20,893 nt of DNA, taken from positions 1-20,893 of the forward strand of contig JAEDOJ010000007.1 in the NCBI GenBank assembly GCA_016302015.1, read 5' to 3'. Positions 5,935 through 13,600 of this stretch are shown in pieces. Below the pieces are notes generated by a model. It had not been told where the DNA came from. It was given only the letters and a program-made list of their open reading frames with translations, and made no database searches. The position numbers were made by a program, and so were the translations under genes. Within the stretch, counting starts at the first letter, position 1, and the number at the start of each line of letters is the position of its first letter. The stretch is from Oscillospiraceae bacterium (GTDB lineage Bacteria > Bacillota_A > Clostridia > Oscillospirales > Oscillospiraceae).

Positions 5935-6435
5935 TCAATCTTCAATTCTGGAGCGGATATACTCCGAAACCTCCCGGCGGTGAATGCCCAGAACCGCCGC
6001 AAACTCGTCATTCAGCAGCTTCTCGGCGTCACGCAGGCACTGCTCCTCCGCAGAGCGAAGCCGTTTTCCCCTGGCTTTCAGTCGTTCCCGGGTTATGTAC
6101 AGGGAGCGGATCATGTTCAGCAGGTCGCGGCGGTTTCCGCTGACCAAAATATTTTGAAATACGGTTTTCCGCTCCCCGGCATCCTCAGGCCAGAGAAGCT
6201 CCTCCAGACGGACAGCGGACAGCATTTCATCGATCTCGTCCTTCGTCAGCAGAGGCCGCATTTTCGCAACCAGCGCTTCGTTCTGTACCGGTACGAACAC
6301 CGTCGCCCCTTCCCGGGCAACCGGACGAAGGACAAAGTATTCCGCTTTTTCCCTGCCGACCTTCATCACCGTGACCTCGGCAATCCGGCAGACTCCTTCC
6401 GTACCGTAGCGCACCATTTCTCCGATTTTGTACAC
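5935..6435 (-). CDS. CarD family RNA polymerase-binding regulator
   Basis: The 166-residue protein begins with YKIGEMVRYGTEGVCRI, the typical start of the CarD/CdnL/TRCF RNA polymerase interaction domain (about residues 1-60, a Tudor-like fold that contacts the beta subunit). The rest is helical and basic (RDLLNMIRSLYITRERLKAR), matching the C-terminal DNA-contacting domain of CdnL/CarD. Such proteins stabilise promoter open complexes. Length is normal for the family. The GTG at 6435 was chosen because AAGGAG lies eight bases upstream and homologues start with this YKIG motif; a longer in-frame reading would add 26 residues unlike the family. Confidence 0.9.
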   Translation of the reverse strand: MYKIGEMVRYGTEGVCRIAEVTVMKVGREKAEYFVLRPVAREGATVFVPVQNEALVAKMRPLLTKDEIDEMLSAVRLEELLWPEDAGERKTVFQNILVSGNRRDLLNMIRSLYITRERLKARGKRLRSAEEQCLRDAEKLLNDEFAAVLGIHRREVSEYIRSRIED

Positions 6436-6468
6436 AATTCCACTCCTTTCGCACGTTCTTCCATTTAT

Positions 6469-6498
6469 AGTATACCACGTTTTTTGAAGAAATGTCAT
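6469..6498 (-). promoter_or_regulatory. SigmaA promoter of the CarD gene
   Basis: On the minus strand ATGACA (6498-6493) is followed after 18 bases by TATACT (6474-6469). Transcription would begin near 6462, about 27 bases before the GTG start. Confidence 0.6.
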
Positions 6499-6596
6499 GG
6501 TCAAAATCAACAAAAATATGGAAATTTTTTCTTTCCATGAACTTTTTTCTTGTGAATTATGGTTAGTTTTTCCGCCATGTCAAAAATATTTTCATC

Positions 6597-6625
6597 TTGC
6601 AAAATAACGCTCCCTTCGCTATGAT
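6597..6625 (+). promoter_or_regulatory. SigmaA promoter of the pseudouridine synthase gene
   Basis: TTGCAA (6597-6602) and TATGAT (6620-6625) are 17 bases apart, about 30 bases before the start codon. With the CarD promoter it forms a divergent control region in which the DNA becomes AT-rich. Confidence 0.7.
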
Positions 6626-6654
6626 AATAAAAAACGCGGGGAGTTGAGATCACA

Positions 6655-7272
6655 ATGGAAGCGATACGAATTCTTTGGGAGGACGACGACCTTCTGGTCT
6701 GCGTCAAGCCCGCCGGCGTCCTGTCCTCCCAGGCGCTGTTCCCTGACCGCCGGGTCTATCCCGTTCACCGTCTGGATCGGGAAACCTGCGGGGTCATGGT
6801 CTTTGCGAAAACCTCCCCCTGTGCCGCAATGCTCTCTGCCGCCTTGGGAACGGAGGTTCGGAAGGAATATCTGGCTCTGTGCGAGGGCTGTCCTCCGGCG
6901 GAGGGTCGCTGGATTGATCTTTTATATCATGACTCCACGAAAAACAAAACCTATGTGGTGCAGAGAAAACGAAGGGGCGTTCGGGAAGCCCGGCTTTCCT
7001 ACCGCCGTCTGTCCTCTGGGGAGACCTCTCTGGTTCATGTAACGCTGGAAACCGGGCGGACGCACCAGATTCGGGTGCAATTCGCTTCCCGGGGCTATCC
7101 CTTAGTGGGAGACAGAAAATACGGCGCAGCCTCAAAGGGCGCTTTGCAGCTCTACGCATGGAAGCTGACCTTCCCCCACCCGAAGGGTCAGGTTATGACC
7201 TTTACCCTTCCGGAAGAATTCTTTCCGGAGAACATGATTCTGTCTTGTAATTATTTCTCCCAAGGAGTATAA
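6655..7272 (+). CDS. RluA-family RNA pseudouridine synthase
   Basis: The 205-residue protein has the RluA family signature VHRLDRETCGVMVFAKT with the catalytic aspartate at D41, then the ETGRTHQIRVQF motif and GYPLVGD near residues 130-155. These enzymes isomerise specific uridines in rRNA or tRNA. There is no N-terminal S4 domain and the protein is shorter than RluC/RluD, closer to single-domain members such as RluA or TruC; the target nucleotide cannot be told from the sequence. The ATG at 6655 follows GGGGAG by about ten bases. The stop codon overlaps the -10 box of the murC promoter. Confidence 0.9.
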   Translation: MEAIRILWEDDDLLVCVKPAGVLSSQALFPDRRVYPVHRLDRETCGVMVFAKTSPCAAMLSAALGTEVRKEYLALCEGCPPAEGRWIDLLYHDSTKNKTYVVQRKRRGVREARLSYRRLSSGETSLVHVTLETGRTHQIRVQFASRGYPLVGDRKYGAASKGALQLYAWKLTFPHPKGQVMTFTLPEEFFPENMILSCNYFSQGV

Positions 7273-7273
7273 T
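7245..7273 (+). promoter_or_regulatory. SigmaA promoter of murC, overlapping the upstream stop codon
   Basis: TTGTAA (7245-7250) and a perfect TATAAT (7268-7273) are 17 bases apart. The -10 box overlaps the TAA stop of the pseudouridine synthase gene (7270-7272). Transcription would begin near 7280, giving a leader of about 50 bases that contains a hairpin. Confidence 0.75.
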
Positions 7274-7294
7274 AAAGAGTAGAGCAAACAAAAG

Positions 7295-7328
7295 GCCACG
7301 GAGCTTCCGTGGCAGATTGGAGTTTTTT
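7295..7328 (+). promoter_or_regulatory. Hairpin and U run directly before the murC start
   Basis: GCCACGGA (7295-7302) and its exact complement TCCGTGGC (7306-7313) form an eight-pair stem with a three-base loop, preceded by an A-rich stretch. A run of six T (7323-7328) ends at the ATG but is displaced nine bases from the stem, and the GGAG binding site lies between them. It resembles a terminator interrupted by a ribosome binding site. Confidence 0.5.
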
Positions 7329-8690
7329 ATGGCAATTCGCAAACGTCTGGACGCCTATCTGGTGCCCGGTAAACATATTCACCTCATTGGCATCGGCGGC
7401 GTTTCCATGCGTCCTCTTGGACTGGTGCTGCGGGGAATGGGCATGACCGTCACCGGTTCCGATATGAATTCCTCCGTTTCCACGGACGAGCTGATCTCCA
7501 AGGGCATCGAGGTGCATATCGGGCACAACGCAAGCAACATTGAGGGAGCCGACTGCATCATCCGTACCGCCGCCGCCCACAACGACAACCCTGAAATTGC
7601 CGCCGCCAGAGCCATGGGAATCCCGGTTTTTGAGCGGGCGCAGGCATGGGGCGTGATCATGCGGGCGTATAAAAACGCCATCTGCATTTCCGGCACCCAC
7701 GGCAAAACCACCACCACCTCCATGATCACGCATATTTTCATGGAGGCCGGCCGTGATCCCACGGTGATGCTGGGCGGCTATCTGCCCCTGCTGAAGGCCG
7801 GTCACCGGGTTGGCGACGGGGATACCATCATCATGGAGAGCTGCGAATACTGTGATTCCTTCCTGAATTTCTATCCTACCGTGGCAATTATCAATAATAT
7901 TGAGGCCGACCACCTGGACTATTTTAAGGATCTGGCCGCTGTGGAGCGTTCTTTCCGGAAGTTCGCCGGTCTGGTTCCCCGCACCGGCTATGTCATCGCC
8001 AACGGGGACGATCCCAACACCGTTGCCACCCTTTCCGACCTGAACTACATTTCCTTCGGCCTGAATCCCAAAAACAACATCCATCCGGTGAACATTTCCG
8101 ATGATTCCCGCAGCTTTGAGGTTTACTGCTTCGGCAAGTTCTACTGCCATGTGGAGCTTGGCGTCTACGGAAAGCACAACGTCTATAACGCCCTTGCCGC
8201 CGCTTCCGCCGCCTATGTGATGGGGGTGGAGGGGGAAGCGGTCAGCCGTGGTCTGACCGGTTTCCACGGTGCGGGCCGCCGTATGGAATACAAGGGCACC
8301 TACAACGGGGCAAAAGTCTATGACGACTACGCCCACCATCCCGGCGAGCTGAAAGCTCTCATTGATGCCGTAAGAACCATGGGCTTCCAGCGGATCATTC
8401 TGGCCTTCCAGCCCCATACCTACACCCGCACCCGTGCGCTCTTCGACGATTTTGTGGAGCAGCTTCGCCGGGTGGATCTGGCGATATTGACGGAAATCTA
8501 CGCCGCCCGGGAGAGCAACACCATCGGCATTTCCTCCCGGGATCTGGCCGCCCAGGTGGATGGCGCAATCACCTTTGATACCCTGCCGGAGGTCGCCGCA
8601 TATCTGAAATCCATTGTCAAAGAGGGCGATGTGGTGCTTACCGTGGGTGCGGGAGATATTTACAAGGCCGGAGAAATGCTGCTGAAATAA
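7329..8690 (+). CDS. murC: UDP-N-acetylmuramate--L-alanine ligase
   Basis: This 453-residue cytoplasmic enzyme adds L-alanine to UDP-MurNAc with ATP, the first amino acid step of the peptidoglycan stem peptide. The N-terminal Rossmann-like domain shows HLIGIGGVSM, the MurC-type UDP-binding loop. The ATP site is GTHGKTTTT at residues 122-130, followed by the conserved ESCEY..SFLNF and NNIEADHLDY motifs, and DDYAHHP in the C-terminal domain, all as in MurC. The ATG at 7329 was preferred over an in-frame TTG at 7317 because GGAG lies six bases before it. The gene has its own promoter and is followed after 23 bases by a transporter gene, probably in one operon. Confidence 0.94.
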   Translation: MAIRKRLDAYLVPGKHIHLIGIGGVSMRPLGLVLRGMGMTVTGSDMNSSVSTDELISKGIEVHIGHNASNIEGADCIIRTAAAHNDNPEIAAARAMGIPVFERAQAWGVIMRAYKNAICISGTHGKTTTTSMITHIFMEAGRDPTVMLGGYLPLLKAGHRVGDGDTIIMESCEYCDSFLNFYPTVAIINNIEADHLDYFKDLAAVERSFRKFAGLVPRTGYVIANGDDPNTVATLSDLNYISFGLNPKNNIHPVNISDDSRSFEVYCFGKFYCHVELGVYGKHNVYNALAAASAAYVMGVEGEAVSRGLTGFHGAGRRMEYKGTYNGAKVYDDYAHHPGELKALIDAVRTMGFQRIILAFQPHTYTRTRALFDDFVEQLRRVDLAILTEIYAARESNTIGISSRDLAAQVDGAITFDTLPEVAAYLKSIVKEGDVVLTVGAGDIYKAGEMLLK

Positions 8691-8713
8691 GTTCTGATTC
8701 GGAGGAAATCCCC

Positions 8714-9634
8714 ATGCAATTTCAGGGTTTACTGTTCTTTATCATTATGATTTGCGTGGGATACTTCTCCATCAAATCCAAATTGGTTCCGGAGGAAGCC
8801 ACAGACGTTCTGCCCTCCATACTGCTCCACGTCTGTTTTCCCGCCATGCTCTTTTGCACCTTCTCCACCACAGGGAAGGAGGAATTGCTGTCCGCGGGAC
8901 TTCCCACCGTCATCGTCTCTCTGGTGTTCAGTCTGGTTCCCTTTTTGATTTCCTTCCCCCTGTTCCGAAGCTTCAGCGACGCCCGCCGTCCCCTGATGCG
9001 CTATATTTCCAGCATCGGGAACACGTCCTTTGCCTGTGTTCCCCTGCTGGGTCTGTTTCTCACCAACAGCCAGATGTCTGTGGTACTGGTTCACGGGGCG
9101 GTCATGGACTTCCTGATCTGGGGCGTCCATCAGCAGATTTTCATCGGCAGCTCCACCGCCGACAAAGGGCTCCTGCTGAAAAAGGCCCTGACGCCTAATC
9201 TTTTCGCCCTGATCTTCGGGGTAATCTGCTCTGCCTTTTCTTTGCAGACGCCCCAGTTTTTGAGCTACACCCTGGAGGCTTTGGCCGCTGCCGTGTCTCC
9301 CCTTTCCCTGATCTTCATCGGTATGCTGATCTGCCGCTATGGTCTGCTGGGCTGGATTCACAGTAAGATTGCCATTGTGTATTCCCTTCTTCGGGTGATC
9401 CTCTTCCCCTGTCTGGTCTTCGGAATTCTCTATTTCCTCCTGCCGCTGGACACCGCTGTGATCCTCGCCATCTGCTTCGGCAGTCCTTCCCCGGTCAGCG
9501 CCGTCCTCTGGTGCAAGCAGTACGGCAAGGACACCAAGCTGGCCGTGGATTGTCTCATTCCATCCACCATTCTCTATTTTGCTGTCATGGGCGGTCTGCT
9601 GATTTTTCTTTCCGGCTTGGGAATTTTTTCTTAA
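8714..9634 (+). CDS. AEC family transporter (auxin efflux carrier type)
   Basis: The 306-residue protein is almost entirely hydrophobic, with about ten membrane segments arranged as two halves. It matches the AEC family: the start FQGLLFFIIMICVGYFSIKSKLV, PSILLHVCFPAMLFCTFS in helix 2, and SIGNTSFACVPLLGLF in the middle, which resembles the conserved N...G.PL motif. Bacterial AEC proteins export or import small organic acids such as malate; the substrate is unknown here. The ATG at 8714 follows GGAGGAAATC closely. It lies 23 bases after murC, so it is probably cotranscribed with it, and a strong terminator lies about 100 bases after its stop. Confidence 0.88.
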   Translation: MQFQGLLFFIIMICVGYFSIKSKLVPEEATDVLPSILLHVCFPAMLFCTFSTTGKEELLSAGLPTVIVSLVFSLVPFLISFPLFRSFSDARRPLMRYISSIGNTSFACVPLLGLFLTNSQMSVVLVHGAVMDFLIWGVHQQIFIGSSTADKGLLLKKALTPNLFALIFGVICSAFSLQTPQFLSYTLEALAAAVSPLSLIFIGMLICRYGLLGWIHSKIAIVYSLLRVILFPCLVFGILYFLLPLDTAVILAICFGSPSPVSAVLWCKQYGKDTKLAVDCLIPSTILYFAVMGGLLIFLSGLGIFS

Positions 9635-9735
9635 TGCCGACAGATTGCGACAGCATTTTTCTTCTCCCTGTGATATTCTTGTCTTACAGCTTATCCAATG
9701 CGAGCGCACTTCATATTCCAAAGCACAACTGGCTG

Positions 9736-9763
9736 CCCTCCGGGAAACCGGAGGGTCTTTTTT
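9736..9763 (+). terminator. Strong intrinsic terminator of the murC-transporter operon
   Basis: CCCTCCGG (9736-9743) and its exact complement CCGGAGGG (9748-9755) form an eight-pair stem closed by a GAAA tetraloop, followed by TCTTTTTT. The 100 bases between the transporter stop and this hairpin hold no recognisable element. It lies 53 bases before the aspartokinase start, so an attenuator role cannot be excluded. Confidence 0.9.
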
Positions 9764-9815
9764 GTGTCGAAACCCGTCATTTGCGCATATTTTGGTAAGG
9801 GAGGGGGGGCTTTTC

Positions 9816-10541
9816 ATGGCAAGATACGTTATGAAATTTGGCGGCAGCTCCCTTGCAGACGCAAAAAAGCTGTATCACGCCGCACAGATGATGGCCGACC
9901 AGTGGAAACGAGGGCATCAGATCATTGGTGTTCTTTCTGCCCAGGGGACGACGACCGACAGACTTCTGGCTTCCGCCAGAGAAATTGACCCGGCGTGCCA
10001 GGGGCGGGAGCTGGACGCCCTGTTATCCACAGGAGAACAATGCTCTGTCAGCCTGTGCGCCTTGGCGCTGGACTGCATGGGCATTCCGGCGGTGAGTCTG
10101 TGCGGCTGGCAGGCAGGGATCGAAACCGACAGTCAATACGGCGACGCCCGGATTCTCCGGCTGAACAGTCAGAGAATCCCCAGAGAACTGGCGGAGGGAA
10201 AAATCGTACTGGTTACCGGCTTTCAGGGCGTGGACTGCCGGGGCAACATCACAACGCTGGGCAGAGGAGGCTCTGACACCACCGCCGTGGCGCTGGCAGC
10301 CATCTTAAAGGCTGACCGGTGCCTGATCTATACGGATGTGGACGGCGTTTACGACAAAGACCCCAAGCGGTTTCCCAACGCCCAAAAGCTCCGGCGCATT
10401 CCCTATGACCGAATGCTGAGGATGGCCAACGCTGGAGCAAAGGTGCTGCATCCCAGATGCGTGGAAATTGCCAAGGCAAAGGGCGTAGTGATTGAAGTCC
10501 GCTCCAGTCAGACGGATCTACCGGGAACGGTGATTAAATAA
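9816..10541 (+). CDS. Aspartokinase catalytic domain only, no ACT domains
   Basis: The 241-residue protein is an amino acid kinase family member with aspartokinase motifs: KFGGSSLAD (residues 7-15), the GEQ motif at 73-75, GFQGVDCRGNITTLGRGGSDTTA (135-157) and TDVDGVYDKDP (173-183). It ends at RSSQTDLPGTVIK, exactly where ordinary aspartokinases pass into two ACT domains that bind lysine or threonine. It should phosphorylate L-aspartate at the head of the lysine, threonine and methionine pathway without such feedback. The ATG at 9816 follows GGGAGGGGGGG by six bases; longer in-frame readings would run back through the terminator. No convincing promoter was found between that terminator and the gene. 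It could instead act on another acidic substrate. Confidence 0.85.
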   Translation: MARYVMKFGGSSLADAKKLYHAAQMMADQWKRGHQIIGVLSAQGTTTDRLLASAREIDPACQGRELDALLSTGEQCSVSLCALALDCMGIPAVSLCGWQAGIETDSQYGDARILRLNSQRIPRELAEGKIVLVTGFQGVDCRGNITTLGRGGSDTTAVALAAILKADRCLIYTDVDGVYDKDPKRFPNAQKLRRIPYDRMLRMANAGAKVLHPRCVEIAKAKGVVIEVRSSQTDLPGTVIK

Positions 10542-10563
10542 GCGGAGAAATTTGAAGAAACCG

Positions 10564-10592
10564 TTGTTTTGCGGTGCATTATCCTGTATAAT
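10564..10592 (+). promoter_or_regulatory. SigmaA promoter of the three-gene operon
   Basis: TTGTTT (10564-10569) and a perfect TATAAT (10587-10592) are 17 bases apart. Transcription would begin near 10599, about 44 bases before the chosen start codon at 10643. Confidence 0.65.
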
Positions 10593-10617
10593 AGTACATT
10601 ATCAGAGTAATGCACCG
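10572..10617. repeat. Nested inverted repeat around the operon promoter
   Basis: CGGTGCATTA (10572-10581) and its exact complement TAATGCACCG (10608-10617) are 26 bases apart and enclose the -10 box. Inside them ATAAT and ATTAT (10588-10592 and 10598-10602) form a second repeat. As DNA this looks like an operator over promoter and start site. As RNA from upstream it forms a hairpin followed by ATTTTTG, so it may also end the aspartokinase transcript. Confidence 0.6.
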
Positions 10618-10642
10618 ATTTTTGTATAAGGAGAGAGACGCC

Positions 10643-13600
10643 ATGCGTTTTTCCATAGAAAAATTACACAACATGACTGCGCCGGAGGGTCTGCCCCGAC
10701 CGGAAGACCTGCTGGGGACGGTGGAATATGAGCGAAATACCCTCTGCGCCGCAGTGCTCTCCGCTCTCCAGCCTCTGCTGGACAAGCTCTGTCCTCCTCC
10801 GGAAGAAGGCTGGCTTCCCTGTGCCTACACCGCTCTGTGCCACCAGCTTTTCCCCGATCCTGCCTATGTTTTTCCCGGTGCGGAGGTTCAGCAGGGTCTG
10901 AATTTGCTGGTCTCCGGGCTGGAGCTGGCGCTGGATGCGGAGGACGCTCCCTTCGATCCCCTGTCCGACCTGCTGCCCTTTGACGAAGGTCTGCGGAAGC
11001 AGAGCCGGGTTCGGGAGGAATACCGCCAATTTGTTGGGGACATCCGCAGCGCAAGGTTTCTTCTGACCATGCGTCTGGGGCGGGAGGTCATGCCCTTCGA
11101 TCCCGCCTCCCATACCATCGGCGTGCGAAATGTTGCCGTTCATACGGCGATTTCCGCCCAAAAAGCAGGCTTGCCTGTGGACGTGCCTCTGGTCGCCGCC
11201 TCCTCCCTCACCCACGACATCGGCAAGTTCGGCTGTCGTGGGGAGGACGCTCGTCGAATTCCCTTCCTTCACTACTACTATACCTGGCAGTGGCTTTCTC
11301 AGCGGGGTCTGGAGCATATTGCCCACATCGCCGCCAACCACTCCACCTGGGATCTGGAATTCGAAAATCTTCCCATAGAATCTCTCCTGCTGATTTATGC
11401 GGACTTCCGCGTCCGGGGCACCAGAGAAAAGGGCAAAGAGGTTGTCCGTATTTACTCTCTGGCGGAAGCCTATGACATGATCATGTCCAAGCTCTGCGAC
11501 ATGACCCCTGAGAAGGAAAAACGTTATCGCCTTGTCTACAGCAAGCTCCGGGATTTCGAGTGGTATCTCCACGACCGGGGCGTAGGGACAGACCTGTGTT
11601 CCGCCTCCGCTCCCGCGGTCACGCCCACGGATACGGCGCTGCTCACCGATCCCCACGCTCTGGACGCCCTGCGTGACCTGACCTTTGACAACAACATCCG
11701 TCTGATGCACACCATCAGCACCGACGCCTCCTTTGACCTGCTGCTGGAGCAGGCCCGGGGCGAACGAAACACCCAGCGAATCCGCACCTATCTGCGGCTT
11801 TTCGATGAATACAACACCTATATGACCCGGGGCAGCAAGCAAAAGCTGCTGGCCTATCTCTATGAGCTGCTGATGCATCCTGCCGGGGACGTGCGCCGGG
11901 TTGCAGGCAGCATTATGGGAGAAATACTGGCAAATTCCGGCCCCAAGTATCGGAAGGAGCTGCCCTCCGCCGCGCCGAAATCCGCCATTGCGCCTACCAT
12001 GCTCGCTCTGCTGGACGAGTCTGTGGCGCTGTGGGACAGCTATATTTCCCAGTGCCTCTCCCCGGATCACAAAATCGCTCAGAAGCACGCCCTGCGGATT
12101 TCCAATTCACTGAAAACCATTTGCGCCTCCCTCTTTGCCTGCTGTGAGGCGCAGCTTGCCGGCCAACTGGCGCAGAAGCTCTTTGATCATCTGCCCGGTC
12201 TGGCAGAGACGGAGGCCTTTGTCCTGCTGGACTGTCTGTGCAATATTCCGGTAAAATACATTACCCCCGCCATGTTCCGCCTTGCGCAGCCCCAGCTTCT
12301 GACCATGCTGCACAGCTCCACCCCCCGGTGGCAGCTTGTGGCTCTGCGCTGCATTCTCCACCTGAAATCCGTGGCGGACGCAGACTTCCTCTGGGAAGCC
12401 ACCCTCCCCTGTCCGGAGGAAATTCCGGCGGTGACCTATCTGCGTTGTCAACTGTCCGGCCACCTTGTGGAGCCTCTGCAGGGGCAGGATGTGGCGGCAA
12501 TTTACCTGAGCAATCTGAAAAACGCGGTGCATTGGACGGTAAAAAACGTCCAGATTGATATGCTTTGTCAGGATCTGACCCAGCACCCCGAAAACGCCTT
12601 CCACACCGCAACCCACCTGTCCAATCTCCTTTCCGTCAGCGAGCATCTTCCCGTCCGGGAACACGCCGGTGAGGCTCTTCTGTCCATTGTGGATCGCCTC
12701 ACGGTGGATCAGCGCAATGAGCTGTGTGTGGATCTGATGCGGGAGCTGGAGAACGGTCAGGAGCAGATCGTCCGTTTCATTCCGGTTTATCTGGGGCGGA
12801 TGCTCTGTACCCTGCCGGAAAAGGAAATCTGGGAGGGCATTGATTCTTTAGAGTCCCTGCTCCGTTCCGGTACGGAGCGTTCTGCGGAGCCGGTTCTCAT
12901 CACCTTCGGCAGTCTGATTGCCAATCTGCCGGAGAACAGCATGGACATGATCGATGATTGTCTGGGTCTGCTGCTCACCGGCGTTGCTCACTATAAGACC
13001 ACCATCCACCGCAGCGCTCTCCAGGTTCTGTGCCATCAGATCATCGCCAATGAAGCGCTGCCTGACTCCCTTCGCAGCCACTGCTTTACCAGGGTCTGCA
13101 AAAAACTGCTGGTGCTGCTCAGCGAGCCGGACGGCGGTCAGTTGACCTTCTTTAACCGGGCCGCCATGCTGAACCATTTGTACCGCTTTATGGTACGGCA
13201 CGAAATCGAAGCAGGTGCCTTTGTCTTCCCCAAGCCCAAGCCTGTGGCCTTTTTCCCCGGCACCTTTGACCCCTTCTCTGCCGGGCACAAGGCCATTGTG
13301 CAGGAGGTGCGCCGCCGGGGCTTTGAGGTATATCTGGCTGTGGACGAATTTTCCTGGAGCAAGCGCACCCTTCCCAAGCTCCTGCGCCGGAAAATCACGC
13401 AGATGTCCACCGCCGACCAGTGGGACACCTATCTGTTCCCGGACAATTTCCCCATCAACATCGCCATCCCTCAGGATTTGGCCTCGTTAAGGAATTGTTT
13501 CCCCGGCCGGGAGGTGTATCTGGTGGCAGGCAGCGACGTCATCCGCAACGCCTCCGCCTACCGCACCCAGACTCCGGGGAGCGCGGTATTCTTCAATCAC

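Noticed and set aside
7251..8417. A 388-codon minus-strand frame opposite murC
   Set aside because: murC on the plus strand shows all Mur ligase motifs; the antisense product is glycine- and histidine-rich without any known pattern.
9635..9735. A possible small RNA or riboswitch between the transporter and aspartokinase genes
   Set aside because: Only the terminator hairpin is clear; no promoter with acceptable spacing and no conserved riboswitch block could be recognised before it.
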